Below, piece after piece: positions 7,984 through 15,255 of a DNA stretch of 33,426 bases (within the stretch, counting starts at the first letter, position 1; every line of letters begins with the position of its first letter). The DNA is from Colwellia psychrerythraea. GTDB taxonomy: Bacteria > Pseudomonadota > Gammaproteobacteria > Enterobacterales > Alteromonadaceae. Location of the stretch: NCBI RefSeq assembly GCF_000764185.1, contig NZ_JQEC01000055.1, positions 1 to 33,426 on the forward strand. The letters are read 5' to 3'. Position numbers and translations under genes: made by a program. Below the pieces are notes generated by a model, which searched no databases, was not told the origin of the DNA, and saw nothing but the letters and a program-made list of their open reading frames with translations.

Positions 7984-9744
7984 TTACATGCGTTCCATTA
8001 CTTCAATGCCTAATATATCTAACCCTTGCTTTAATGTATCAGCAATAACTTTACATAAGGCTAAGCGTGACGTTTTAACTTCTTCACTTATACCGTCTTT
8101 AAGGATAGGGCAGGCTTCATAAAAACTCATATAGAGGCTGGCTAACTCGTAAAGGTAGTTACATAACAAGTTAGGTGTACATTCGCTAATTACCGCATCA
8201 ATAACATCTTCAAGTTGTAACAATTTTAATGCTAAGGCTTTTTCCTGTGGCTCAATAATGTTGATAACAGCATTAGCTGATAACGTACCAGAGCTCGCTT
8301 GAGCTTTGCTAAAGATACTCTGAATACGTGAGTAAGCATATTGTAAATAAGGTGCGGTAGCACCTTCAAAGCTCAACATAGTCTTCCAGTTGAAAATATA
8401 ATCACTGGTACGGTTTTTCGATAAATCGGCAAATTTAACCGCGCCAATACCTACTTTCTTTGATATTTCCGTTAAATCAATTTCAGTAATCTCAGGATTT
8501 TTCTCTTTGATTAATGTTGCTGCACGAACTATAGATTCATCAAGTAATTCTGCTAACTTGATGGTGCCACCAGTACGGGTTTTAAATGGCTTGCCATCAT
8601 TCCCCATCATCATGCCAAACGGGCAATGTTGATAGCCTACATTGTCAGGTAAGAAGCCAGCTTTACGAGCAACAATTTCAACTTGCTTGAAGTGCAAACC
8701 TTGACGAGCATCAGTGAAAATAATGATACGATCAGCTGCTAGCTTGCCACTACGGTAACGACAGGCTGATAAATCAGTGGTTGCGTATAAGAAACCGCCA
8801 CCTGATTTTTGTACGATAAATACCGGAGCTTCGCCGTCTTTATTAGCCATTTCATTAATAAATACAACTTTAGCACCTTGACTCTCTTCGGCAATTTTAC
8901 TGGCCATAAGCTCATCAATTACAGTCGATAAGTCATCGTTATAAGCGCTTTCGCCCATAATGTCAGAGCGTTTTAATGATACATTTAACTTCTCGTAGAT
9001 TTCTTCACTGTGAGTAATTGAAATATCAATAAACTGTTGCCATAACTTGGCACAATCTACATCACCACTTTGCAGTTTAACTACATCGGCGCGCGCTCTA
9101 TCAGCAAATCCTTCTTCGTTATCAAAGCGTACTTTTGCTTCACGGTAGAAGTTTTCTAAATCGGCAAGCGCTGTTTCAGCTACTTCATCACTGGCAAGTT
9201 TGTCGCTTAAGTGCGCGATTAACATACCAAATTGCGTGCCCCAATCACCCATGTGATTTTGACGAATAACTTTATCACCACGAAATTCTAAAGCACGTAC
9301 TACCGCATCACCAATGATGGTTGAGCGTAAGTGACCCACATGCATTTCTTTAGCAAGGTTAGGTGCAGAGTAATCTACAACTACCGTTTGTTGTTTATCG
9401 TCTGTTGATGTACCACGTTGTGTTACACCAATAAAACTATCTTGAGCAACTGTATTAAGCTGAGTCGCTAACCAGCTCTCATCTAAATGAATATTAATAA
9501 AGCCAGGGCCAGCTAGTTCAATTTTGCTAGCTATTCCGTCTAGGTCTAACTCAGCAACAACTTTAGTTGCTAGCTCGCGAGGATTAGTCTTAAGTTTTTT
9601 AGCCGCGCCCATCACACCATTGGCTTGGTAGTCACCAAAGTTTGGACGATTAGATAAACTTAACGCAGGGTTAGTACCTTCAGGTAAGCCTGCAGCAACC
9701 ATAGCGGCGCTAACTTTTTTACTCAATATATTCTTAATATTCAT
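7984..9744 (-). CDS. argS: Arginyl-tRNA synthetase
   Basis: A 586-residue class I aminoacyl-tRNA synthetase that charges tRNA-Arg in the cytoplasm. The N-terminal Add-1 domain (about residues 1-115) precedes the catalytic domain, whose HIGH-type motif is HVGH (135-138) in NLAKEMHVGHLRSTIIGD. The C-terminal DALR anticodon-binding domain ends GIEVMERM. Length matches the family (E. coli 577). The start at 9744 fits the family N-terminus MNIKNIL. Hairpin repeats lie on both sides of the gene, one upstream (9769-9842) and one downstream (7899-7972). Confidence 0.97.
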   Translation of the reverse strand: MNIKNILSKKVSAAMVAAGLPEGTNPALSLSNRPNFGDYQANGVMGAAKKLKTNPRELATKVVAELDLDGIASKIELAGPGFINIHLDESWLATQLNTVAQDSFIGVTQRGTSTDDKQQTVVVDYSAPNLAKEMHVGHLRSTIIGDAVVRALEFRGDKVIRQNHMGDWGTQFGMLIAHLSDKLASDEVAETALADLENFYREAKVRFDNEEGFADRARADVVKLQSGDVDCAKLWQQFIDISITHSEEIYEKLNVSLKRSDIMGESAYNDDLSTVIDELMASKIAEESQGAKVVFINEMANKDGEAPVFIVQKSGGGFLYATTDLSACRYRSGKLAADRIIIFTDARQGLHFKQVEIVARKAGFLPDNVGYQHCPFGMMMGNDGKPFKTRTGGTIKLAELLDESIVRAATLIKEKNPEITEIDLTEISKKVGIGAVKFADLSKNRTSDYIFNWKTMLSFEGATAPYLQYAYSRIQSIFSKAQASSGTLSANAVINIIEPQEKALALKLLQLEDVIDAVISECTPNLLCNYLYELASLYMSFYEACPILKDGISEEVKTSRLALCKVIADTLKQGLDILGIEVMERM

Positions 9745-9768
9745 TCGTTATCTCATTCTCTTTGTTAT

Positions 9769-9842
9769 TTGGTCCAATACATTTATCAACCGTGCTCATT
9801 GACTAACGTCAACTCCGCGCGCTTTCTTCTGCCTTGAACCAA
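9769..9842 (-). repeat. Hairpin repeat, copy 2
   Basis: On the minus strand the outer arms TTGGTTC and GGACCAA pair (one G-T pair) around the conserved core CGGAGTTGACGTTAGTCAA, in which TTGAC/GTCAA form the apical stem, followed by TGAGCAC. Its length is 74 nt, as for copy 1, but the orientation is opposite. It lies in the argS leader, about 25 bp upstream of the start codon. Confidence 0.68.
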
Positions 9843-9934
9843 CTAACTGCGAGAATGGAGTAACTCACAGCTAGTACATTTATTTGTTTTTTGATGTTTT
9901 ACAGTAACATCAAACTTATTCTTATATCTCTCAT

Positions 9935-10060
9935 GTTTGGCAATCTAGTTTTCTTATTTTACCAGGCGCTTGGTCATTTTTATAAACGAGCTTAGTACAC
10001 TAAGTGACTGAATAAAAATGATTAAGCAACGCCGAAAAATGAAAAACTAGGAAGCCAAAC
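9935..10060 (-). repeat. Large imperfect inverted repeat below prfC
   Basis: A 126-bp imperfect palindrome fills the space just after the prfC stop. Outer arms GTTTGGC and GCCAAAC are followed inwards by CTAGTTTT/AAAACTAG, a mismatched section with GGCG/CGCC, TCATTTTTAT/ATAAAAATGA, and a central CTTAGT/ACTAAG. The last arm base overlaps the prfC stop triplet. It could be a 3' stabilising or terminating hairpin, or a miniature transposable element. I see no second copy and no clear target duplication. Confidence 0.7.
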
Positions 10061-11643
10061 TAGTGTTCACGTGTCGAGTGGAACTCGATGTCGGGATGAC
10101 GCTCTTGTGATAACGATAAGTTAACCATAGTTGGTGCTATATAAGTTAAGTTATTACCACCATCAAGCGCTAGATAATCACCAGCTTTCTTTTTAAATTG
10201 TTCTAAAGTGCGTTCATCATCACAAGTACACCAGCGTGCAGTAGCAACACTAATGGCTTCATAGATAGCATCAACTTTATATTCTGTTTTCAAACGTTGC
10301 ACAACAACTTCAAACTGCAATACACCAACCGCGCCTACAATCATGTCATTATTAATGAAAGGTCTAAATACTTGTACGGCACCTTCTTCAGATAACTGAA
10401 TCAAACCTTTTTGTAATTGCTTGGCTTTTAATGGATCGCGTAGACGAATACGGCGGAACATTTCCGGCGCAAAATTCGGAATGCCGCTGAACTTCATCAT
10501 TTCACCAGCAGTAAAGCTATCACCTATTTGAATGCTACCGTGATTATGTAAACCAATGATATCACCCGCGTATGCTTCTTCAACGTTAGAGCGATCACCC
10601 GCCATAAAGGTTACCGCATCAGCAATTTTTACATCTTTGTTGATACGTACTTGTTTCATCTTCATGCCTTTTTCATATTTGCCTGAGCAAATACGCATAA
10701 AAGCAATACGGTCACGATGTTTAGGGTCCATGTTGGCTTGAATTTTAAAAACAAAACCTGAGAATTTTTCTTCAGTGGCAACTACTTCACGTAAATCTGT
10801 TTTACGTGGTAAAGGTTTAGGTGCCCATTTAGTCAGACCATCAAGCATATGATCAACACCAAAGTTACCGAGTGCAGTACCAAAAAAGACGGGTGTTAAT
10901 TCACCACTCAAAAATTCTTCTAAATTAAATTCATGAGAAGCACCTTGAACAAGCTCTAGCTCTTCACGTAAATCTTCGGCAAAGCTACCAACAGCTTCAT
11001 CTAGCAAAGGGTTATCTAAGCCTTTTATGATACGTACTTCTTGAATCATATGGCCAAGGCCTGATTGATATAAGAATGTTTCATTGGTAACTAGGTTATA
11101 AACACCTTTAAATTCTTTACCCATGCCAATTGGCCAGGTAATAGGGGCACACTTAATCTTTAAGACTTCTTCAACTTCATCCATGACTTCCATTGGGTCA
11201 CGAACATCGCGATCCATTTTGTTCATGAAGGTAATAATTGGCGTATCACGCAGACGAGTAACTTCCATTAATTTAACTGTACGTGCTTCAACACCTTTGG
11301 CAACGTCAATTACCATCAAACATGAATCTACAGCAGTCAATGTACGGTAAGTATCTTCTGAGAAATCTTCATGACCAGGAGTATCAAGTAAGTTGACCAA
11401 ACAATTTTTGTAAGGAAATTGCATTACTGAGGTGGTAATTGAGATACCACGCTCTTTCTCCATTTCCATCCAGTCAGACTTAGCGTGTTGACCTGATTTT
11501 TTACCTTTTACCGTGCCGGCTTTTTGTAAAGCTTGGCCAAATAAAAGTACTTTTTCAGTGATAGTGGTTTTACCCGCATCCGGATGCGAAATGATGGCAA
11601 AGGTTCTGCGTAGGTCTACTTGCTTGGCTTGTTGGGTTGTCAT
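10060..11643 (-). CDS. prfC: Peptide chain release factor 3, 5' end replaced by island
   Basis: RF3, a translational GTPase that removes RF1 and RF2 from the ribosome after termination. It is 527 residues when started at ATG 11643 ([15 protein letters not shown]). An in-frame upstream extension, MYTSMYTS, is encoded by the integrase-type GTGTACAT repeats and is unlikely to be real. The P-loop HPDAGKTT spans residues 20-27. DTPGHEDF and NKMDRD are the G3 and G4 motifs. The island crossover lies in the P-loop codons, so the first 19 or so codons and the promoter come from the island. They preserve the protein, as the displaced start encodes nearly the same residues. RF3 is therefore probably still functional. 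Confidence 0.96.
   Translation of the reverse strand: MTTQQAKQVDLRRTFAIISHPDAGKTTITEKVLLFGQALQKAGTVKGKKSGQHAKSDWMEMEKERGISITTSVMQFPYKNCLVNLLDTPGHEDFSEDTYRTLTAVDSCLMVIDVAKGVEARTVKLMEVTRLRDTPIITFMNKMDRDVRDPMEVMDEVEEVLKIKCAPITWPIGMGKEFKGVYNLVTNETFLYQSGLGHMIQEVRIIKGLDNPLLDEAVGSFAEDLREELELVQGASHEFNLEEFLSGELTPVFFGTALGNFGVDHMLDGLTKWAPKPLPRKTDLREVVATEEKFSGFVFKIQANMDPKHRDRIAFMRICSGKYEKGMKMKQVRINKDVKIADAVTFMAGDRSNVEEAYAGDIIGLHNHGSIQIGDSFTAGEMMKFSGIPNFAPEMFRRIRLRDPLKAKQLQKGLIQLSEEGAVQVFRPFINNDMIVGAVGVLQFEVVVQRLKTEYKVDAIYEAISVATARWCTCDDERTLEQFKKKAGDYLALDGGNNLTYIAPTMVNLSLSQERHPDIEFHSTREH
11577..11596. other. Island end att site at prfC (attL)
   Basis: The palindrome GCATCCGGATGC is followed by one variable base and AAATGAT. 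The same 20 bp, with a different variable base, recur at 21418-21437 at the other island end. It lies in the codons for SHPDA of the prfC P-loop. To the left is the prfC body; to the right are island-supplied first codons. Confidence 0.85.
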
Positions 11644-11663
11644 TGTTTGTTTTGTCTCGCTGG

Positions 11664-11686
11664 TGTACATGCTGGTGTACATAGAA
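11664..11686. repeat. Tandem GTGTACAT arm-type repeat, left copy
   Basis: Two GTGTACAT units are joined by GCTG and followed by AGA. The 23-bp block matches the one at 21251-21273 at 22 positions and in the same orientation. A CTTTCCGGT follows some 15 bases later in both places. Similar repeats commonly sit near integrase genes of this type, so they may be integrase arm-binding sites. Confidence 0.6.
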
Positions 11687-11732
11687 TGCTTTTCTTAACC
11701 TTTCCGGTTATTTCTGCATCGTTCAATTATGG

Positions 11733-11790
11733 GGCGCATTGTACCACAAATAAAAAAAGCCGCGATATGCGACTTTGGTTAATTTCGGTT
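11733..11790 (-). promoter_or_regulatory. Island-borne prfC leader
   Basis: The GCGCATTGTA at about 11734-11743, followed by an A-rich stretch, resembles the GCGCATTGTA at about 21557-21566 in the displaced native prfC leader. So the island appears to carry a copy of a prfC 5' leader, not just coding bases. An AAGCCGC/GCGACTT hairpin lies at about 11757-11775. I see nothing else recognisable between 11800 and 11935. Confidence 0.4.
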
Positions 11791-12012
11791 AGTTATTCAG
11801 TTAAAAGTTATAGTTGAACATTCAATTTGAACAATTCGTCCAAGTTGTTTGAGTACTTGTGTAAATTATCAATATTAATGATCATAATTTTCCTGCTACC
11901 TCTATAAGCCTATTTACCATTTTATACTTCAAATACTTCTCTGTGCGCTTAGCTGACGTTAGCATTTAATTTTTTGCCCTATATTTGCTAATGAATGAAT
12001 CATTCACATAAT

Positions 12013-12034
12013 GTTACTAAGACGTCTTAGTAAC
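12013..12034. repeat. Palindromic repeat B1, perfect
   Basis: A perfect 22-bp palindrome: GTTACTAAGAC followed directly by its reverse complement. It is the type copy of the family. It could bind a dimeric regulator or a recombinase. Confidence 0.9.
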
Positions 12035-12118
12035 ACACAATCAATTAAAAATATGACCAATATAAATCACCTAACCAACTGAATTTAACTCACTTTATTT
12101 GTTATATGGTAAAAGTCA

Positions 12119-12140
12119 GTTACTAAGACGTATTAGTAAC
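12119..12140. repeat. Palindromic repeat B2
   Basis: GTTACTAAGAC followed by GTATTAGTAAC, one base off a perfect palindrome. It starts 106 bp after B1. Confidence 0.85.
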
Positions 12141-12234
12141 CTCTTTAATTTTTATTATATTTAGTGTTAATTGTTTCTAATGCATTGAAAGTATGGGATA
12201 TTGATGTGAATTAAATGTTACTTATGGTGCAAAG

Positions 12235-12256
12235 GTTACTAAGACGTATCCATAAT
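12235..12256. repeat. Palindromic repeat B3 (half degenerate)
   Basis: GTTACTAAGAC with a decayed right half GTATCCATAAT. It starts 116 bp after B2, the same spacing as A2-A3, and its right half is nearly the same as that of A3. Confidence 0.8.
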
Positions 12257-12282
12257 AAGCTGTTATATTTTTCGAGGCTACT

Positions 12283-12828
12283 ATGTACCGTATCACTATT
12301 CTATGTTTATCAGTTGCAATTCTAAGCTGTAAATCTACTCCACCTAAATCCCAGCTTAAACCCCAGGCTAAACCTAAAATAGTACAAGCTATAAGTTGCC
12401 GTAATGCAAAAGACCTTGAATTTTCATCAATAAATATGTTCGACAAATTGTTAAATACAGATGATGAAAGGGTTAAATGGAATTCGAAACCATTATTAAT
12501 TATAGAGCCTAAATACCCTTCTTATGCAAGTAAAAATAAAATAGAGGGTTATGTAAAAGTCTCAAGGATTATTAATGAAGATGGCTGTAACATTAATATA
12601 AATGTTATAGAGTCTGAGCCAGAAGGAATTTTCGATATATCAATGGTCAAAGCGTTAAAATATTGGCGCTATGCTCCAGCTATAGTTAATGGGAAGCCCG
12701 CTAAAGTAAAAGGCACTTTACGATTTGATTTTTCATTAACTGACAACACACCCAAAAAAAATGAACCAGAGTCTGAAATAAGCTTGGATTTAGAAAAATT
12801 AGCGGCTGAAAAGATCGGAGGACTTTAA
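12283..12828 (+). CDS. TonB C-terminal domain lipoprotein, cassette gene
   Basis: A 181-residue protein. The N-terminus MYRITILCLSVAILSCKS is a lipoprotein signal (lipobox ILSC, Cys16), followed by a Pro/Lys/Gln-rich stretch to about residue 35. Residues about 75-150 match the TonB C-terminal fold: EPKYPSYASKNKIEGYVKVS, ESEPEGIFDISMVKALKYWR and YAPAIVNGKPAKVKGTLRFD. Free-standing domains of this kind occur in periplasmic proteins whose partners are unknown, and here the membrane helix of true TonB is replaced by a lipid anchor. It is the first cassette after leader B and is followed 4 bp later by attC-like site 3. GAGG lies 5 bases before the ATG. Confidence 0.82.
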   Translation: MYRITILCLSVAILSCKSTPPKSQLKPQAKPKIVQAISCRNAKDLEFSSINMFDKLLNTDDERVKWNSKPLLIIEPKYPSYASKNKIEGYVKVSRIINEDGCNININVIESEPEGIFDISMVKALKYWRYAPAIVNGKPAKVKGTLRFDFSLTDNTPKKNEPESEISLDLEKLAAEKIGGL

Positions 12829-12830
12829 AA

Positions 12831-12924
12831 TATAACAAGAAATTCAACAGGACTAAAAACAGCGGACTGTTCGCTTCGCTACCATTTTAACCCGCTATTT
12901 TAGCCCGTTAATTGGGCGTTATCA
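12831..12924 (+). repeat. attC-like site 3
   Basis: It starts TATAACAAG and ends TTAATTGGGCGTTATC. The outer cores TATAAC/GTTATC pair imperfectly. ATTCAACAGG faces CCCGTTAATT. CTAAAA/TTTTAG and AGCGG/CCGCT form the inner arms, and the loop contains TTCGCTTCGCTACC. The site is about 92 bp and is the clearest attC candidate on the plus strand. Confidence 0.8.
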
Positions 12925-13010
12925 ATACAAAATCTAATCCAAATGTACTATTTCATATAAATGGCTAATGACCGCAAAGTGGTACTTACCGTCCTTAACA
13001 TCTCATTTTA
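12925..13010 (+). repeat. Conserved array tail, copy 1
   Basis: The 74 bp after the GTTATC of attC-like site 3 align without gaps to the 74 bp after site 5 (14456 onwards): 48 identical by hand count, including ATACAAAATCTAA, GCTAA, GTGGTA and CCGTC. Neither is coding. Both follow the last attC of a unit, which makes this a candidate 3' boundary of the array module. Confidence 0.55.
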
Positions 13011-13036
13011 AAAAAGTAGTGAATTCCAAATTAATT

Positions 13037-13262
13037 AGCCCTTTTGTTAAGGGCTTCTTGGTGCGCAAAGAAGACATTAGTATTTAATTTTTTGCCATAT
13101 ATTTTCTAATGTTTTTTTATCGTATTACTGATGATTTACAATAATATCTTATTATTGTAAATCATAAAAAATTAAGACTTTGAAATTAATGACTTTTAAG
13201 ATAGATTGGAAAACAATCGAGTAGGTGGGGTACTGATACGCCTACATAATTTTATTGTTAGC
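13037..13262 (+). promoter_or_regulatory. Degenerate array leader C
   Basis: After an AGCCCTT/AAGGGCT hairpin (13037-13055) comes the outer block of leaders A and B: CTTCTTGGTGCGC, GACATTAG, then ATTTAATTTTTTGCCATATA and TTTTCTAATG (to about 13111). The 22-bp palindromes are missing. In their place is a different perfect hairpin at 13133-13163, with arms GATTTACAATAATA and TATTATTGTAAATC. The segment ends at GTTAGCT (13256-13262) just before the next cassette gene. It therefore looks like a shortened leader for the second unit. Confidence 0.5.
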
Positions 13263-13278
13263 TGCACAAGGATATTTG

Positions 13279-13842
13279 GTGGATAAATCAATAATTGTAT
13301 TTGGAACTATATTTGCGGCTTTTATAGCTGGTGTTTTTTCTTATTTTAACTTGATAAATAGCAAAGAACAGAAGGTTTCCGAATTTAGGCAATCTTGGAT
13401 AAATGACTTCAGAAAGGAGTTGGCGGCTCTCGTCGCTTCTGTGTTTTATTTAGCGTATTACTATTCCAATACAATAGAGCCAAAAGCATCAGACGTGGAA
13501 GAATCCCATAGACTTTATGTTGCGGCGTGTACGGGATTACTAACTAGGATAAATGCAAAAGATCCTGATATTCCAACAAAACACCTAAATTCCACCTTCT
13601 TGACAAACCTTAATGAACTCCAAAATGCTTTCAATTTACAGGATTATAATAAGGTTAAAATTTTAGCTAACTTTTTAGTAAAAAGCTCAAGTCCTCTTTT
13701 AAAAGCAGAATGGGAGCGAGTTAAAAGAGGTGAAGAATCCTATCGCCGTACAAAAATATACGCAGGATTGGTGTGTGCTGTTGGTCTTATTGTTATATCT
13801 ATATTTTTAAATGCCTATACAACTATGGCATCCAGCACATAA
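13279..13842 (+). CDS. Membrane protein, cassette gene
   Basis: A 187-residue protein, if started at GTG 13279, which has AAGGA six bases upstream. TTG 13276 is an alternative, and the frame is open back to 13255. One membrane helix is near the N-terminus (about residues 5-24, IIVFGTIFAAFIAGVFSYF) and one at the C-terminus (about 163-182, YAGLVCAVGLIVISIFLNAY). A mostly helical soluble region lies between them, with EFRQSWINDFRKELAALVAS. The TAA stop is part of attC-like site 4. Family not recognised; the layout resembles small membrane proteins often found in integron cassettes and defence-rich loci, which is not evidence of function. Confidence 0.65.
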   Translation: MDKSIIVFGTIFAAFIAGVFSYFNLINSKEQKVSEFRQSWINDFRKELAALVASVFYLAYYYSNTIEPKASDVEESHRLYVAACTGLLTRINAKDPDIPTKHLNSTFLTNLNELQNAFNLQDYNKVKILANFLVKSSSPLLKAEWERVKRGEESYRRTKIYAGLVCAVGLIVISIFLNAYTTMASST

Positions 13843-13935
13843 CAAGCGCTGAATATACGGACACATAACTGTTGGCTGTGTTCGTTTATTCACTATGATA
13901 GCCAACAATTATTTAGCCGCTTATGGGGCATTAGG
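13837..13935 (+). repeat. attC-like site 4
   Basis: It begins ACATAACAAGCGC, with the cassette gene stop inside it. Inner arms AACTGTTGGCT and AGCCAACAATT pair, as do CTGAAT-like and ATTTAG-like outer bases. It ends GGGGCATTAGG, so the GTTA core is altered to ATTA and it may recombine poorly. The arm sequence AGCCAACAATT is nearly the same as in attC-like site 1. Confidence 0.7.
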
Positions 13936-13943
13936 TTTTACAT

Positions 13944-14369
13944 ATGGTTCAGCAAGAGTCTGATATTGAAAAAAGAATCCGTGAGTTAAAAGAGCTTGAA
14001 GGTAAAAATATTGCTCATTACTCAGTAATGATGTCAACTTTCATTTCTTCACGTATTGATGCTAACAAAGCTATATTTACTTTTTCATCTGCGGGTATTG
14101 GTTTGCTGGTAACTTTAATTTCAGAGCCCAATTCAACTATTAGTGTTGTTTTATTTTCGTCAGCAATTTTAGCATTTGTTATTGCAGTTATTTCCACATT
14201 GTTTATTTATATTGCTCATACAAATGCAATTGAATCATATATTAGAAATGAGGGGAGTCATAAAAGGGATCTTAATTTAAAAGAATGGGTATATGTTAAC
14301 TACATTGCATTTTCATTTGGTGTTGTCTTTGTTGCTCTATTTGCATTTTTAAAACTATATGGGGTATAA
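13944..14369 (+). CDS. Three-helix membrane protein, cassette gene
   Basis: A 141-residue protein with an amphipathic, charged N-terminus (about residues 1-45, including IEKRIRELKELEGKN). Three membrane helices follow: about 47-63 (KAIFTFSSAGIGLLVTL), 70-92 (ISVVLFSSAILAFVIAVIS) and 117-138 (YIAFSFGVVFVALFAFLKLY). It is an inner-membrane protein of unknown function. The ATG starts 9 bp after the GCATTAGG end of attC-like site 4, and AGG precedes it. The stop lies just before attC-like site 5. It is the last cassette of the second unit. Confidence 0.68.
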   Translation: MVQQESDIEKRIRELKELEGKNIAHYSVMMSTFISSRIDANKAIFTFSSAGIGLLVTLISEPNSTISVVLFSSAILAFVIAVISTLFIYIAHTNAIESYIRNEGSHKRDLNLKEWVYVNYIAFSFGVVFVALFAFLKLYGV

Positions 14370-14370
14370 A

Positions 14371-14455
14371 ACATAACAAGTCATAAAACCGTAGGGTTAT
14401 GCTTTTTTTTCGCTATTTCAACCTACTATTGAATGCATCTTATTGGGTCGTTATC
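14371..14455 (+). repeat. attC-like site 5
   Basis: It begins ACATAACAAG and ends TATTGGGTCGTTATC. Arms GTAGGGTT and CAACCTAC pair around a T-rich loop with TTTCGCTATT. It is about 85 bp long. It closes the array, and the conserved tail follows it directly. Confidence 0.7.
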
Positions 14456-14540
14456 GATACAAAATCTAACCCTAACTGTCCAGTAACTGTACATAGCTAA
14501 AGACTATATTGTGGTAATAGCCGTCACTATCAAGTTATTT
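14456..14540 (+). repeat. Conserved array tail, copy 2
   Basis: It aligns with the tail at 12925-13010 over 74 bp without gaps. It marks the end of the cassette region. The first island regulator gene (minus strand, stop at 14557) begins right after it. Confidence 0.55.
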
Positions 14541-14556
14541 GGTTGCAAATAACGAC

Positions 14557-14742
14557 CTAAGCCGCATTAGCTGTTAGTGAATCAATAAAGCTTTCAATAT
14601 CGCTTTGGCGGTATTTGTTTGTACCACCAAGCTTGATTGCTTTAGGGAAGTTAGGGTTTTTCTTTGACCAATTATAAATAGTACGATCTGTTACAACAAA
14701 AAGATCGCATACTTGTTTAGTGGTTAATAGTTGGTGTGACAT
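14557..14742 (-). CDS. AlpA-type helix-turn-helix regulator
   Basis: A 61-residue MerR-like DNA-binding protein starting MSHQLLTTKQVCDLF. The pattern LTTKQVCDLFVVTDRTIYNW is the helix-turn-helix, and FPKAIKLGGTNKYRQSDIES is the wing typical of AlpA proteins. These act as excisionases or activators of integrase genes in islands and P4-like elements, so it is the best candidate for control of excision here. The start at 14742 overlaps the upstream stop as TAATG, so translation is probably coupled. The longer frame (to 14772) would overlap the previous gene by 31 bp. Confidence 0.85.
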   Translation of the reverse strand: MSHQLLTTKQVCDLFVVTDRTIYNWSKKNPNFPKAIKLGGTNKYRQSDIESFIDSLTANAA

Positions 14743-14990
14743 TATGCTGCTCCAAACATGGCCAAGTGCCATAAGTTAGCTTTTGATTGTTTATTGCCGT
14801 TTATAGTTATTACTTTCACTTCTCTGCCAGGTAAAGATGTTTCATCAGTTTGATATTTCTTACCTTGGCGAATGTTGTATAAGAGTCCGGTCGCTTCTTT
14901 GGCTGAAATACTTGTTTCATTGGCGAGTTTGGCAGCAGTGTAAAAACCACCTTGGCTTTGCATATGCTCAGCAGCTTCATTAGTTAACAT
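14742..14990 (-). CDS. Hypothetical protein, winged-helix-like
   Basis: An 82-residue soluble protein. Residues about 15-50 (GGFYTAAKLANETSISAKEA, then TGLLYNIRQG) look like a helix-turn-helix arm, followed by a basic beta-rich part (GREVKVITINGNKQSKANLW). A role in DNA binding is inferred only from this pattern. Both ends overlap the neighbouring genes as TAATG, so it belongs to one translationally coupled operon with the AlpA-type gene. Confidence 0.65.
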   Translation of the reverse strand: MLTNEAAEHMQSQGGFYTAAKLANETSISAKEATGLLYNIRQGKKYQTDETSLPGREVKVITINGNKQSKANLWHLAMFGAA

Positions 14991-15241
14991 TATGACTCCC
15001 CCATGCTTTCAATTATTTCATAGGTAATATCGTCATCAGAATAATGAACGTTGCATGAAAAGCTATAAATACCTTCTATTGGTTTGTCGTGTTCGGGAAG
15101 GTTGTCATGCCAATTTTCAGCACCAATTTGTAATAGGTCATTATGAACACCGTCACATTCATCCCCGACGATGGACAAAACACAAATACCAACCAAGCCG
15201 ATGCAAAGTTTTATTTGGACATTTTTTTCAACTTCCATCAC
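14990..15241 (-). CDS. Small protein with N-terminal hydrophobic segment
   Basis: An 83-residue protein. Residues 10-26 (IKLCIGLVGICVLSIVG) form a hydrophobic segment, either an anchor or a signal peptide. The rest is acidic (DGVHNDLLQIGAENWHDNLP, HYSDDDITYEIIESMG). GGAG lies 8 bases before the ATG. Its stop overlaps the next start (TAATG). Family and function are unknown. Confidence 0.55.
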   Translation of the reverse strand: MMEVEKNVQIKLCIGLVGICVLSIVGDECDGVHNDLLQIGAENWHDNLPEHDKPIEGIYSFSCNVHYSDDDITYEIIESMGES

Positions 15242-15255
15242 GCTGCTCCATTTTG

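Larger units (their letters stand above)
11935..12266 (+). promoter_or_regulatory. Array leader B, attI-like, with three palindromes
   Basis: This is the island counterpart of leader A, 332 bp long. Order: GTGCGCTTAG; ATTTAATTTTTTGCCCTATA; TGAATGATTCATTCA-type palindrome at about 11990-12004; palindromes B1 (12013-12034, perfect), B2 (12119-12140) and B3 (12235-12256, half degenerate); AAGCT; GTTAT (12262-12266). Similarity to leader A stops right after GTTAT and the first cassette gene begins 17 bp later. The conserved end at a GTTAT, the same pentamer that closes the attC-like sites, suggests this is where cassettes are joined. No integron integrase is nearby. Confidence 0.65.

Noticed and set aside
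11643..11682. Longer RF3 start (MYTSMYTS extension)
   Set aside because: The extension is encoded by the tandem GTGTACAT repeats, which also occur in front of the integrase gene. RF3 family starts and the displaced native start support the ATG at 11643.
12013..12256. Regularly spaced 22-bp palindromes as a CRISPR array
   Set aside because: There are only three repeats, the intervals are unequal (84 and 94 bp between repeats), and the intervening sequences are AT-rich and conserved between the two loci, unlike spacers. No cas genes are present.
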